Positions 8,013 through 17,115 are shown, counted from the first letter of the stretch. The stretch is 64,000 nt of DNA from Azospirillum sp. OGB3 (GCF_014192915.1 NZ_JACHYN010000013.1:62001-126000), one strand, 5' to 3'. The notes: generated by a model from the letters alone, not told the origin. Translations and numbers: made by a program.

Positions 8013-10142
8013 TCAGAACGTCATGCCGCGCACCTGATCGCGCAGCGTGTTGCGGGCGGTGTCGGCCTCCTTGCGGGCGGTGGCCAGCTCGCGGGACAGC
8101 CCATCCAGGCGGGTTTCCTGCTCGCCCATCTTGGCGATGGTCCGCTTGAACAGGTCGCTGTCGCGCGGCAGCGTGGCGAGGTTCTGGCGCAGCCGCTCCT
8201 GCTCCTTGCCGATCTCCGCCTGTTCGCGTTCCAGGTCGGCGACGCGGCGCTCCTTGTCGGCGACGGCGGCGCGCAGGGTCGCGACCTTGCCCAAAGCCTC
8301 GCGCGCCGCGGGCGGCAGCTCGGTGGAGGAGGCGTAGGCCCGCACCTGCTCCGGCGACATTTCCGAGATGCCGAAGCGCTCGACCCGCGGCCGCTCCAGC
8401 GCGACCGCCAGGGTCACCGTCTGGCCGGCGGGCACCGCCACCGGCAAACGGTAGGCGTCGGCCGTCAGGTCCGGGGCGCTGACGCCCGTCGGCTGCACCA
8501 GTTCCCAGCCGGAACGACGCGGATGCTCGACGATGACCGTGCGGTCCTCGCCCGCCGCGCCGGCGATCCGGTAGGTGGTGGTCTGGCGGTCGGTCACGGT
8601 CAACTGCAGCACCCCGTCGGCCAGGGTGGCGCGGGACAGAGTGCGGCTCGGCTGCTCGGAGCGGTCCACCGTCACCGCCTGATCCACCGCGAAGCTGAGG
8701 ATTCGGCTCTCGCCCGCCGGCAGGGTGGCCAGCCGCGCGTCGCCCACATAGGCGGCGGCCCCGCCAATCCGTTCATAGAGCGTCAGCACGCCCGGCGGCA
8801 GGCCGGTCTCACCCGAGTCGCCGTTGCTGAGGCGCAGCGCGGCCAGCGGGTGGCGCGGCTGGGTATTGGGCTGGTAGAGCGACAACCGCTCCGCCGGGAT
8901 GGCGCGGGCGGTGATCGGCATCATCATCGTGCCGCCGTTCGCCAGGGTCACCGGCTGCGGGTAGCGGAACAGCACCTGCGCCGTCGCCTCCGTGCTTTCG
9001 GCGGGGGTGGTCTCCGCCGCGCGCTGGGGCATTGCCCCAGCGAAGGGCGCGCTCATCGCGGGGGCGGGGGCGGGGGCGGGCGGGGCGGCCATGGTGGTCG
9101 CGGCGCCGGACTCGGTGGCGGCGCGCGAGCGGACGGCCGAATCCTGCGCCTTCGCCATCACGTCGGCGGCCACGGCCCCCTCGTCGGGGGGCGGCAGGAC
9201 GCGCCCCAGCACTTCCACCGGCACCTCCGGCCGATTCACGAAATAGGCGGAGTAGAGCGCCTGCCGGAAGGTGACCGGGTTGCCCGACGCCACCGACAGC
9301 TCCACCCCCTTCCAATCGTCGCCGCTGAGATTCTCCAGCACGGCCCAGCCCTGAAGGTCGCCCGTGCCGCCCTCGGTCCCCTTCGCCGGTCCGGGCGCCG
9401 ATCCGGGCGCCGATTCGGGCAGGGTCAGGCGGTAGGTCGCCTTCCACAGCGGGGCGGCGACCACATAGGCGACGCGCACGGTCCGCTCGGCGCCCGCGTC
9501 CGCCTGCGGGGCGGTGGTGCGGATGGTCAGGCGCCGCCGCTCCTTGCCCGCCGCGCCGGCAACGGCGGCCAGGGCGGAGTCGAGCTGCGCCTGCACCCGC
9601 GGGTCGGCGAAGCGCAGGGAATCGGTCTCCTCCAGAACGAGCTGGCGCAGCCCCTCCGCGGTCATCAGGCTGACGCGGTTGCGGGTCACGGTGCCGCCGC
9701 CGTTGGGAAGCTGGGTGTATTCCTCGGTCACCGAGAGCAGACGGCCCGACACCGCGCGGGAGCCGCTGGTCTGCACCTCCGCCCCCTTCATGGCGTTCAG
9801 CAGGGCGGTGGGGGAGGCGAGATCCTGCGGCGTGAAGGGCAACTCGCGGAAGGCGGTCTCCAGCGGCTCCTGCCCCGGCAGGTCCACCGTGCCGATGCCG
9901 CCGCGGTCGTCGTAGACCACGATGCTTTTCAGCACGTCGTCCACCTGATCGCGGCGCACCTCCAGGGTCAGCGCCGCGTCGCCGGAGACGCGCGCCTCAT
10001 GCTCGAAGTAGCCGACGCCGCCGGTGGACAGCAGCACCCGCTTCAGCGCCAGCGCTCCCGGCGGCTGGTCGGCCGCCAGGGCGGGCGCGGCCAGCAGCGG
10101 CACGGCGAGGGTGAAGAGGGCGGCTTTCGTGATCCCGGACAT
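8013..10142 (-). CDS. DUF4139 domain protein, exported
   Basis: 709 residues. A signal peptide (about 1-23, ending APALAADQ) suggests export. The N-terminal part begins GALALKRVLLSTGGVGYFEHEARV, as in DUF4139/mucoidy-inhibitor-like proteins, followed by a beta-rich DUF4139 region. An Ala/Pro low-complexity linker occupies about 350-385, and a coiled coil follows near the C-terminus (about 620-700, heptads around LEREQAEIGKEQERLRQ). The start has GGGAGA 8 nt upstream. Function is not established. The linker is encoded by a run of GGGGGC units on the + strand (about 9060-9086). Confidence 0.8.
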   Translation of the reverse strand: MSGITKAALFTLAVPLLAAPALAADQPPGALALKRVLLSTGGVGYFEHEARVSGDAALTLEVRRDQVDDVLKSIVVYDDRGGIGTVDLPGQEPLETAFRELPFTPQDLASPTALLNAMKGAEVQTSGSRAVSGRLLSVTEEYTQLPNGGGTVTRNRVSLMTAEGLRQLVLEETDSLRFADPRVQAQLDSALAAVAGAAGKERRRLTIRTTAPQADAGAERTVRVAYVVAAPLWKATYRLTLPESAPGSAPGPAKGTEGGTGDLQGWAVLENLSGDDWKGVELSVASGNPVTFRQALYSAYFVNRPEVPVEVLGRVLPPPDEGAVAADVMAKAQDSAVRSRAATESGAATTMAAPPAPAPAPAMSAPFAGAMPQRAAETTPAESTEATAQVLFRYPQPVTLANGGTMMMPITARAIPAERLSLYQPNTQPRHPLAALRLSNGDSGETGLPPGVLTLYERIGGAAAYVGDARLATLPAGESRILSFAVDQAVTVDRSEQPSRTLSRATLADGVLQLTVTDRQTTTYRIAGAAGEDRTVIVEHPRRSGWELVQPTGVSAPDLTADAYRLPVAVPAGQTVTLAVALERPRVERFGISEMSPEQVRAYASSTELPPAAREALGKVATLRAAVADKERRVADLEREQAEIGKEQERLRQNLATLPRDSDLFKRTIAKMGEQETRLDGLSRELATARKEADTARNTLRDQVRGMTF

Positions 10143-10371
10143 GCGGGTTTCTCCCGTTATGGACGATTGGGCGCTCTTGGCCTGACTGATTGGCCCGGCT
10201 TACGCTTTGATTTGGGAAAGATTGGGGCAGGCGGGAAGACGCGAACCGCGCCGACATGCCGCGGAACCGCCGTTGGTCAGGATTTGTGCGGGTTCGGCGC
10301 TCTGTGACATAAAGGCGCTCAATCGGTTTTGCTGATGATAAAGAACACGAACGATAAGGGATGGGCGCGCC

Positions 10372-10785
10372 ATGACTCTGGACGGAAGCGGAGCCGCAGG
10401 GGCGGTCGGCGGATTGCCCGATGACCGGCGGATGGGCTGCGCGCGGGCTCTCATGACGGGGGCCGGGGGCGCTCCGGGGCAGCGATGGGTGTTCGTGTCC
10501 GGCACCCCCGGATTCGATGCGGCGCGCCGGACGATGGCCGGCGACGTGGAGGAGCAGGCGCGCCGGACCTTGCGCAACATCCGCAGGACGCTGCTGCGTT
10601 CGCAGGCGGATTTGTCGGACGTGGTGCGGATGCGGGTCTATCTGGCGGACGCCGCCGACTTTCCCCGGGTTCAGCCGATTCTGGCGGAGGAATTCCGCGA
10701 CCGCCCGCCCATCGGCACGACCATGGTCTGCCCGCTGGCCGACCCGCGCATGAAGATCGAGATCGAGGTCACCGCGCGCTGCTGA
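10372..10785 (+). CDS. RidA/YjgF family protein
   Basis: 137 residues, one RidA (Rid) domain. Members deaminate reactive enamine/imine intermediates released by PLP enzymes; others have unknown roles. VFVSGTPGFD near the start and the C-terminal DPRMKIEIEVTAR fit the fold, and the Arg in DPRMKIEIE is at the position used to bind the carboxylate in active RidA. The N-terminal 25 residues are longer than usual, so a later start (ATG 10435 or 10453) is possible. It is divergent from the DUF4139 gene. Confidence 0.85.
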   Translation: MTLDGSGAAGAVGGLPDDRRMGCARALMTGAGGAPGQRWVFVSGTPGFDAARRTMAGDVEEQARRTLRNIRRTLLRSQADLSDVVRMRVYLADAADFPRVQPILAEEFRDRPPIGTTMVCPLADPRMKIEIEVTARC

Positions 10786-10803
10786 ACGTTTCGCGTTCCC
10801 GGC

Positions 10804-10989
10804 TCACACGTCGCCGACCAGCGTGCGCGCCGATTCGATGTGCCGGCGGGCCTCGCTCAGCAACGCGCGGTGCTGGGCCAGCGCTTCACGGATCGGCAGG
10901 CGGTTGTTGTAGACGCGCACCTCGTTCAGCAGGCGGTCGGCGCGGTCGAGATGGGCCATCCGTTCGAGGCACTGGTCGAGCACAAGCAT
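10804..10989 (-). CDS. Small helical hypothetical protein, 61 aa
   Basis: 61 residues, very likely two amphipathic helices (MLVLDQCLERMAHLDRADRL and IREALAQHRALLSEARRHIE) joined by a short turn, with no signal peptide. The ATG has a strong Shine-Dalgarno (AAGGGGA) on the minus strand, which supports translation. The family is unknown. It is divergent from the response regulator at 11220 across a 230-nt promoter region and converges on the ridA-like gene, 18 nt away. Confidence 0.6.
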   Translation of the reverse strand: MLVLDQCLERMAHLDRADRLLNEVRVYNNRLPIREALAQHRALLSEARRHIESARTLVGDV

Positions 10990-11219
10990 CTTGATTCCCC
11001 TTCCGTGCGGGCTTTTGCCTTTCGCCTCGCGGCTGAGAGGAATAAACCAACCTGTGATGACCGCGTGATTTCAGGAAATCGGCTTTTTCGTTTCGATCGT
11101 ACGGCGGAATGTTTCAGCCGATTCACCCATCGGTCGTGCGGCGAGTGCCTGTTACGGGCTTGTAACCGATTGCGTGCACCCATGGCGGTGAGCTATGAAG
11201 AGGACGGGAGGTAACGGCC

Positions 11220-11933
11220 ATGCACATTCTCGCGGTCGATGACGATGAGCCGGTGCGCGAACTTCTGGAGTCCTATCTGGCTTCGGAAGGCTACCGCGTG
11301 ACCACCGCACCGGACACGGCCGCGGCGAAGAAGGCGTTGGAGAGCGACGCCGTCGATCTGGTGGTCTGCGACCTGCGGCTGCCCGATGGCGACGGGCTGG
11401 GGCTGGTCCGCCAGATCCGCACCGAATCGCACATTCCCGTCATCATCCTGTCGTCGAAGGACCAGGACGTGGACCGCATCGTCGGGCTGGAACTGGGCGC
11501 CGACGACTACCTGACCAAGCCGTTCAACCCGCGCGAATTATTGGCCCGGATCAAGGCCGTGCTGCGCCGCGTCTCCGGCGAGGGGCGTCCGCCGCGCAGC
11601 CCCGACGACCTGCGCGCCGTCGTGCAGTTCGCCAACTGGGAGCTGGACCTGACCGCCCAGCGCCTGCGCAGCCAGGATGGACGCGAGGTGGAGCTGACCA
11701 AGGCGGAGTTCGGCCTGCTGGCCGCTTTCGTGAAGCGCCCGCAGCGCGTGCTGACCCGCGACCAGCTTCTGGATCTGACCCGCGCCGACGGGGCGGAGGT
11801 GTTCGACCGCTCCATCGACGTGCTGATCCTGCGCCTGCGCCGCAAGATCGAGGCGAATCCGAAGGAGCCGCGCATCATCAAGACCGAGCGCGGCGCCGGC
11901 TACGTTTTCGACGCCAAGGTGAAGACGGTCTGA
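11220..11933 (+). CDS. OmpR/PhoB-family response regulator (orphan)
   Basis: 237 residues. The receiver domain (1-115) has the acidic pair D8/D9, phospho-acceptor D51 (VVCDLRLPDGDG), the switch Ser in VIILSSKD and K100 in DDYLTKPF. The winged-helix DNA-binding domain (about 130-233) contains VELTKAEFGLLAAFV, VLTRDQLLDL and the C-terminal hairpin TERGAGYVFDA. It resembles the TorR/OmpR subgroup. No histidine kinase gene is adjacent, so its partner is unknown. The Shine-Dalgarno GGGAGG precedes the ATG. Confidence 0.92.
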   Translation: MHILAVDDDEPVRELLESYLASEGYRVTTAPDTAAAKKALESDAVDLVVCDLRLPDGDGLGLVRQIRTESHIPVIILSSKDQDVDRIVGLELGADDYLTKPFNPRELLARIKAVLRRVSGEGRPPRSPDDLRAVVQFANWELDLTAQRLRSQDGREVELTKAEFGLLAAFVKRPQRVLTRDQLLDLTRADGAEVFDRSIDVLILRLRRKIEANPKEPRIIKTERGAGYVFDAKVKTV

Positions 11934-12016
11934 GTCCCGTCCGGCCGTCGGCGGCTGGACGGAACCTTCGGCGCGCGCTAGCCTTTCCGGAAAAGCAGAA
12001 CCGGGAGGAACCGCGG

Positions 12017-12619
12017 ATGGCCGACCCCATCGATTTCTATTTCGATTTCGCCTCGCCCTACGGCTATTTCGCCAGCCGCCGCATCGAGGAGCTGGCTGCG
12101 GCGCATGGCCGCACCGTCACCTGGCGCCCGATCCTGCTCGGCGCCATCTTCAAGGTGACGGGGATGAAGCCGAACCTCCAGCAGCCGTTGCGGGGCGAAT
12201 ATCTGGTCCATGACGTGGGCCGCATCGCCCGGCTGACCAACGCGCCCTTCACCTACCCCGACTCGGCCCCTGCCAACAGCGTCGCCGCGTCGCGCGCCTT
12301 CTACTGGCTGACGGATGAGCATCCCGAGCAGGCGAAGCTTCTGGCCCGCACCCTCTACCACGCCCATTGGGGGGAGGGGCGCGACATCGGCCCCGCCGAA
12401 ACGGTGGTGGAGATCGCCGGCACGCTCGGCCACGACCGGGCGGCGGTGGCCGCGGCCCTGCAGGACCAGACCGTCAAGGACCGGCTGCGCACCGAGAACG
12501 ACGCGGCGGTGGACCGCGGAGTCTTCGGCTCCCCCTTCGTCATCGTCGACGACGAGCCCTTCTGGGGCTGGGACCGGCTGGACATGGTCGACCGCTGGCT
12601 GGGCACGGGCGGCTGGTGA
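12017..12619 (+). CDS. 2-hydroxychromene-2-carboxylate isomerase family (DsbA/kappa-GST fold)
   Basis: 200 residues. The N-terminal IDFYFDFASPYGYFASRRIEEL has the Ser-Pro-Tyr motif that replaces the CxxC of DsbA in HCCA isomerase and kappa-class GST. The C-terminal VFGSPFVIVDDEPFWGWDRLDMVDRWL completes the thioredoxin fold. In naphthalene degradation HCCA isomerase uses glutathione, but many members sit outside aromatic pathways, as here, so the natural substrate is unknown. It starts 83 nt after the response regulator stop. A GGGAGG Shine-Dalgarno is present. Confidence 0.85.
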   Translation: MADPIDFYFDFASPYGYFASRRIEELAAAHGRTVTWRPILLGAIFKVTGMKPNLQQPLRGEYLVHDVGRIARLTNAPFTYPDSAPANSVAASRAFYWLTDEHPEQAKLLARTLYHAHWGEGRDIGPAETVVEIAGTLGHDRAAVAAALQDQTVKDRLRTENDAAVDRGVFGSPFVIVDDEPFWGWDRLDMVDRWLGTGGW

Positions 12620-12718
12620 TCCCGCCATAAAGTCCGATGGGGGAGGGCGGTTGAAAGTCCTGCCATCGGGATCGGCCATGGCGCTATAAGGTGGGCTCCA
12701 CCGACAACCGGTTCGCGC

Positions 12719-13705
12719 ATGGACCAGATCCTCCCCGACCGCCGCTCCAGCAAGGCCGCCGGCCCCGCCCATACGTCCCGGCCGCGCGCCCGCCGCTCCT
12801 GGCTGACCGGCGCGGTGCTGACCGCGCTGATGCAGGGGATGATCGCCCTGTCCATCCGCTCGGTGTCGGGCGATCTCGCTTTCGCCCTGCTGGGGTCGGT
12901 CGGCCTCGTCGTCGGGGCCTTCCACTACCTGTTTCCGGGAAGCCAGTTCTTCAGCCTGGCCCTGGCGAACTTCATCGGCGTCTATGCCTGCGTGTTCGTC
13001 TTCTTCCTGGAAAGCAACTTCCACAGCATCCCGTCGCACATCCAGGCCGCCGCCTTCGCGATCCCGCTGATCGCCTTCCTGGGGGGCGCCTGGTGGCGGG
13101 CCGACACGATCCGCAGCATCGTGATGTCGCGGCGCCTGCGCGACGGCGGGCATTTCGACCGCATCTTCCTGTGGATGGCCCCGGTCTGGGGAATCGGTGC
13201 GCTGACCTTCCTGCTGCCGGGGCGGGAGGTGTCGCCGGAGACGCTGACGGCGATCTTCCTGCTGTCGATGTCCGCCATCGGAGTCGTCGTCGCGCTCGTC
13301 GCCCGCGACATCGCCGTCTTCCTGCTCGACGCTGGGCTGCTGTTCGAGGGCTTCTTCCAGCAGGCGGCCCGGCTCGTGCTGCCGGCCTTCGCCTTCCTGA
13401 CCTTCTATTCGCTGTGCATCATCATGTTCGGCGCCTTCTACACCATCCTCGACCGTTTCATGGTGGAGCCGAACTTCATCATCGACGGCGTGCGCCGCGA
13501 CCTGACCTTTCCGGAGGGGCTGTACTTCTCGCTGGTCACCTTCGCCACGGTCGGCTACGGCGACATCCATCCGGTGACAGGGGCGGTGCGGCTGATCTGC
13601 GGGATCGAGATCGTGATGGGCGTCCTGCTTCTGCTGTTCGGCTTCAGCGCCATCATCGGCCACACCGCCCCGCGGGACCGCCGCGACCGCGACGGTCCCC
13701 TCTGA
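12719..13705 (+). CDS. Potassium-channel-like ion channel protein
   Basis: 328 residues. The C-terminal pore module has a pore helix, the K+ selectivity filter TVGYGD (about 277-282) and a final membrane helix (about 292-312). About six further hydrophobic helices precede it (from about residue 28), so the layout is like a voltage-gated six-helix channel, but no regular Arg-spaced S4 is obvious. The N-terminus is Arg-rich and cytoplasmic. No RCK or cyclic-nucleotide domain follows the pore. It converges on ccoG with 6 nt between stops; the sequence around 13697-13719 can form a shared hairpin. Confidence 0.85.
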   Translation: MDQILPDRRSSKAAGPAHTSRPRARRSWLTGAVLTALMQGMIALSIRSVSGDLAFALLGSVGLVVGAFHYLFPGSQFFSLALANFIGVYACVFVFFLESNFHSIPSHIQAAAFAIPLIAFLGGAWWRADTIRSIVMSRRLRDGGHFDRIFLWMAPVWGIGALTFLLPGREVSPETLTAIFLLSMSAIGVVVALVARDIAVFLLDAGLLFEGFFQQAARLVLPAFAFLTFYSLCIIMFGAFYTILDRFMVEPNFIIDGVRRDLTFPEGLYFSLVTFATVGYGDIHPVTGAVRLICGIEIVMGVLLLLFGFSAIIGHTAPRDRRDRDGPL

Positions 13706-13711
13706 GCCGCC

Positions 13712-15196
13712 TCAGGGGGCGAGGAACACCGTCTCGGCGTGATGGACCGTCCCGTCCGACAGGCGGGTCAGGGTGAGGGTCAGCGGCGTGGAACCGGCCA
13801 CCGTAGCGCCCACCGGGGCGCGGACATGGACGCGGTGGGTCTGCACCGTGTCGGGTTCGGCGCCCAGCACCGGCGCCGCGCCATCGGCACCCGCGCCGCC
13901 GGCCGCCGTAACCGTGGCGCCGCGGGGGCCCGAGACGGTCAGGCGGTAGCCCTGCGGGGCGCGGGTCATGTTGGAGATCTTGACCGTGTAGCTGTTCTGG
14001 ATGGCGCCGTCGGACAGTGTGACGTAGAGCGGCGCCCGGTCGCGCAGGACGGAGACATCCACCGTCGGCTCCAGCAGCACGCCCAGCGTCATCATCCCGC
14101 CGACCACCAGCATCACCAGCGAATAGATGATGGTGCGCGGGCGGACCAGCCGGTAGGGCTCCGGCTTGCGGGCCACGGCCTTGGCCTCCTGGGCGGACTG
14201 GGTGTCGTAGCGGATCAGCCCGCCGGGGCGCCCGATGCGGCCCATCACGTCGTCGCAGGCGTCGATGCACAGGCCGCAGCTGATGCAGTCCATCTGCAGG
14301 CCGTCGCGGATGTCGATGCCGGTCGGGCAGACCTGGACGCAGGCCTTGCAGTCAATGCAGTCGCCCAGCCCCTCGGCGGAGCGCTCCGCCCAGCTCTGCT
14401 CCTTGCGCAGCGGCGCGCGGCCGTCGCCGCGCCAGTCCTGATAGGTGACGGTGAGGCTTTCATCGTCCAGCAGGGCGGCCTGGATGCGCGGCCAGGGGCA
14501 GACATAGACGCACATCTGCTCGCGCATGAAGCCGGCCATGGCGTAGGTGCAGGCGGTCATGAACAGGATCCAGCCGGTCGCCACCGGTCCGGGCTGGAAG
14601 CGCAGCAGGTCCGCGACGTAGCCCGGCGCGTCCACGAAGTAGAAGAGGGCCGAGGCCCCGGTCGCCAGGGCGATGAGCAGCCAGACCGCATGCTTGGCCG
14701 TTTTCTTGGTCAGCCACGCGGCGTTGCGCGGGCCCTTGTCCAGCCGGATGCGGGCGCCCCGGTCGCCCTCGATCCACTCCTCCACCTTCACGTAGAGGTC
14801 GGTCCACACCGTCTGCGGGCAGGTGTAGCCGCACCACACGCGCCCGGCCAGCGCGGTCGCCAGGAACAGGCCGACCGCCGCCAGGATCATCGCACCGGTC
14901 AGGTAGTAGATGTGCTGCGGCCAGAGTTCGAGGGCGAACAGGTAGAAGCGCTGGCTGTCCAGATCAAAGAGGATCGCCTGGTTCGGCAGGCCGGCGCCGC
15001 GGTCCCAGCGCAGCCAGGGCAGCAGCATGAACAGCGCCAGCAGGCCCACCATCAGCGCCGACTTGATGCGGCGGAACCGGCCGCGCGCCGCCTTTGGGTA
15101 GATCTTCTGGTGCGAAGCGTAGAAGGCGACCGGGGCGGACGGGGCCGGCGCGGCGGGCGGTGGGGAGAGGGTGGACGAGCGGGCGGGATTCTGCAT
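13712..15196 (-). CDS. ccoG: Cytochrome cbb3 oxidase accessory protein CcoG (copy 1)
   Basis: 494 residues. CcoG (RdxA/FixG) is a membrane ferredoxin-like protein needed for cbb3 oxidase assembly; it reduces Cu2+ for CcoN metallation. After a Pro/Ala-rich N-terminus come IYPKAARGRFRRIK, several membrane helices, the CGYTCPQTVW block and two [4Fe-4S] motifs in CIDCKACVQVCPTG and CISCGLCIDACDD. A C-terminal IG-like domain ends the protein. I chose the ATG at 15196 because AGAGG lies 9 nt upstream; the frame is open to 15247. A second copy lies at 24621-26099. No ccoNOQP or ccoS is nearby. Confidence 0.94.
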   Translation of the reverse strand: MQNPARSSTLSPPPAAPAPSAPVAFYASHQKIYPKAARGRFRRIKSALMVGLLALFMLLPWLRWDRGAGLPNQAILFDLDSQRFYLFALELWPQHIYYLTGAMILAAVGLFLATALAGRVWCGYTCPQTVWTDLYVKVEEWIEGDRGARIRLDKGPRNAAWLTKKTAKHAVWLLIALATGASALFYFVDAPGYVADLLRFQPGPVATGWILFMTACTYAMAGFMREQMCVYVCPWPRIQAALLDDESLTVTYQDWRGDGRAPLRKEQSWAERSAEGLGDCIDCKACVQVCPTGIDIRDGLQMDCISCGLCIDACDDVMGRIGRPGGLIRYDTQSAQEAKAVARKPEPYRLVRPRTIIYSLVMLVVGGMMTLGVLLEPTVDVSVLRDRAPLYVTLSDGAIQNSYTVKISNMTRAPQGYRLTVSGPRGATVTAAGGAGADGAAPVLGAEPDTVQTHRVHVRAPVGATVAGSTPLTLTLTRLSDGTVHHAETVFLAP

Positions 15197-15290
15197 GGCG
15201 TGCCTCTGCGCAAACATCCGGACCACCCGAGCGGCGGCCTGCGGCATGGCGCCGACTGTATGCCTTCAATTGCCAACTCTGCAAGCGAGA

Positions 15291-15304
15291 TTGAATGCAT
15301 TCAA
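15291..15304. promoter_or_regulatory. FNR/FixK-type box upstream of ccoG copy 1
   Basis: A perfect 14-bp palindrome, TTGAATGCATTCAA, matches the FNR/FixK2 half-site rule TTG(A/C)-N6-(T/G)CAA. Its centre is 101.5 nt upstream of the chosen ccoG start. Confidence 0.65.
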
Positions 15305-15386
15305 TAAGGGCTATGTATGGAAATCCTTGATTCTTCGGGAGGCGATCCCAGCAATGCGACACTCTGAAGCAGGCCGTTGATCGGAT

Positions 15387-16835
15387 TCAGATGATGACGC
15401 CTGCGGTGGCGGGCGGCAGCACCAAGGCGTCGGCCAGGATCTCCAGCGCGCGGCGGGTCTCGTCGCGGTCCAGCGGGGCGCCCAGGCAGAAGCGCAGGGC
15501 CGCGGGCACGTCCGGGGTGGTGGCGAAGGCCTCCGCGGCCACCGCCGAAATGCCACGGCCGCGCAGGTGGGCCGTGAATTCCCCACCGGTCCAGCCATCC
15601 GGCAGGGTGAGCCAGAGATGGAAGGCCTCGCGCTTGGTGACGATCCGCTCCGCCGGCAGCAGCGATTCGGCGAGCGCACGGCGGGCCATGGCCTCCGCCC
15701 GGATGGCGTCGCGCACGGCCTCCGCGGTGCCGTCGGCGATCCACAGCCGGGCGATGGCGGCGGACAGCGGGGCGGCGATCAGCGTGGTCGCCCGCTGCGC
15801 CACCGCCACCCGGCGGGCCTGACGGGCGTCGGGCGCCGCCACATAGGCGATGCGCAGCGCGGGGGATACGCATTTGGCAAGCCCGGCGACGTGGTAGGTC
15901 AGCTCCGGCGCGAAAGCGGCAAGCGGCGGCGGCGCCGTTTCGGGCAGCAGGCCGTAGATGTCGTCCTCGATCACCGGAACGCCATGCTCGCGCAAAGCCG
16001 CGGCGACCGCCCGCCGCCGCTCCTCCGGCATGGTCGCCGTGGTCGGGTTGTGGAAGGTCGGGATGCAGTAGAGCGCCTTGGGCCGGTGCTCGGCCAGAAC
16101 GACGCGCAGGGCGTCGGGGTCGATGCCGTCGGCGTCCATCGGAACGCCGACCACCCGAAGCCCGAGCTGCGCCGCGGCGGCGCGGAAGCCGGGGTAGGTC
16201 AGCGCCTCCGCGCAGACCGTGTCCCCGGGGCGGGCCAGCGCGGAGAGCAGGGCGAGCAGGGCGGCCTGCGTGCCCGGCGCCACCAGCACCCGCTCTGCCG
16301 TAAGGCCGGGCAGGCGGTGGCGCAGCCAGCGGACCGCCGCCTCACGGTCGTCCGGGCTGTCGGCCCCGTCCGGGTAGCGCAGCAGGTCCGGCAGCTCCAG
16401 AGCCGCGGTGGCCGCGGCGATTCCGCGGTTCATGCGGGCGGTCAGGGCGGCGGAGTCATGCGGTTGCGGCGGCTGGTTCATCGCCATGCTGACGGCCAGC
16501 GGCACCGTGCCGACGGTGGTGTGCGGCTCCGCAGCGAAGGGCGGGGAGACATGGCCGGTCTTGCGCACGAAGGTGCCCTGTCCGACCCGCGCGTCGACCA
16601 GCCCGCGGTGTCGCGCCTCCCCATAGGCGCGGCTGACCGTGGTGAAGTCGATGCCCAGCCGGTCGGCCAGGATCCGCTGCGGCGGCAGCCGGTCGCCGGG
16701 CCTCAGCCGCCCCGACCCGATGTCCGCCGCGATGGCGTCCGCGATGGCGATGTAGACGGGGCGGCTGCGGTCTTCCAGGGAGGGCGCCCAGTCGATGGGG
16801 TGCGCGGCGGTTTGGGGAGTGGGAAGCGGCGGCAT
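15387..16835 (-). CDS. MocR-type transcriptional regulator (GntR HTH + aminotransferase fold)
   Basis: 482 residues. The N-terminal GntR winged helix (about 20-90, with LRPGDRLPPQRILADRLGIDFTTVSRAYGEARHRGL) is fused to a class I aminotransferase-like domain (about 115-480). The PLP lysine is in GLAKCVSPALRIAYV (about residue 320), with YCIPTFHNPTTATMP and VIEDDIYG upstream. MocR proteins (PdxR, GabR, TauR, EhuR) sense amino-acid-like ligands or PLP. No divergent aminotransferase, pdxST or gab gene is next to it, so the target is unclear. AAGGA precedes the ATG by 5 nt. A good promoter is seen at 16875-16903. Confidence 0.92.
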   Translation of the reverse strand: MPPLPTPQTAAHPIDWAPSLEDRSRPVYIAIADAIAADIGSGRLRPGDRLPPQRILADRLGIDFTTVSRAYGEARHRGLVDARVGQGTFVRKTGHVSPPFAAEPHTTVGTVPLAVSMAMNQPPQPHDSAALTARMNRGIAAATAALELPDLLRYPDGADSPDDREAAVRWLRHRLPGLTAERVLVAPGTQAALLALLSALARPGDTVCAEALTYPGFRAAAAQLGLRVVGVPMDADGIDPDALRVVLAEHRPKALYCIPTFHNPTTATMPEERRRAVAAALREHGVPVIEDDIYGLLPETAPPPLAAFAPELTYHVAGLAKCVSPALRIAYVAAPDARQARRVAVAQRATTLIAAPLSAAIARLWIADGTAEAVRDAIRAEAMARRALAESLLPAERIVTKREAFHLWLTLPDGWTGGEFTAHLRGRGISAVAAEAFATTPDVPAALRFCLGAPLDRDETRRALEILADALVLPPATAGVII

Positions 16836-16874
16836 GGCGATCCTTGCAGGGAGGCGGGGAGCTCCCTTCCAGAC

Positions 16875-16903
16875 ATTAGGCCCGCCATTGTATGGATTGT
16901 CAA
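16875..16903 (-). promoter_or_regulatory. Sigma70-type promoter of the MocR gene with overlapping repeat
   Basis: On the minus strand TTGACA (16903-16898) and CCTAAT (16880-16875) are 17 nt apart, giving a start near 16868 and a 33-nt leader. The -35 lies inside two 9-bp ATTG-headed repeats (16887-16895 and 16896-16904), the arrangement expected for MocR autoregulation by direct repeats. Confidence 0.55.
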
Positions 16904-17002
16904 TATGCGCGTCGGGAATGTTTCACCGGCTGCGCCAGCCCCCTCGTTCATCGCGGGGTGTTCCACCCTGGACAACAGGCTCCGCAGCCAAAGCGTGCGC
17001 AG

Positions 17003-17034
17003 AAAAAAGGCCACCGGGGTGGACCCCGATGGCC
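17003..17034 (-). terminator. Rho-independent terminator
   Basis: On the minus strand GGCCATCGGGGT (17034-17023) pairs with ACCCCGGTGGCC (17020-17009), one T-G wobble, followed by six T residues (17008-17003). It ends either ppc mRNA or the candidate small RNA. Confidence 0.85.
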
Positions 17035-17107
17035 TTCGAGTCTAGGGAGGAAACGTCCAGGACGTCGCACCAGCCGCCGCAACGGCGGCCCACAACGCTT
17101 GAACACA
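17003..17107 (-). ncRNA. Candidate ~105-nt small RNA (or 3' UTR of ppc)
   Basis: On the minus strand a promoter-like pair, TTGCTT (17142-17137) and TATGCT (17119-17114) with a 17-nt spacer, sits in a markedly AT-rich island. A start is expected near 17107. The transcript would fold a GCCGCC/GGCGGC stem (17073-17089), carry an unpaired TTTCCTCCCTAG near 17050, and end at the strong terminator 17003-17034. There is no ORF of note. The alternative is that the terminator merely ends ppc mRNA, whose stop is at 17248. Confidence 0.35.
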
Positions 17108-17115
17108 AGAGGAAG

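Noticed and set aside
11067..11080. GATTTC/GAAATC inverted repeat followed by T residues as a terminator
   Set aside because: The stem is short and AT-rich and lies in a divergent promoter region where nothing needs termination on that strand.
13739..15307. Long + strand frame opposite ccoG copy 1
   Set aside because: Shadow of ccoG, with no motif; the iron-sulfur cysteine pattern is on the minus strand.
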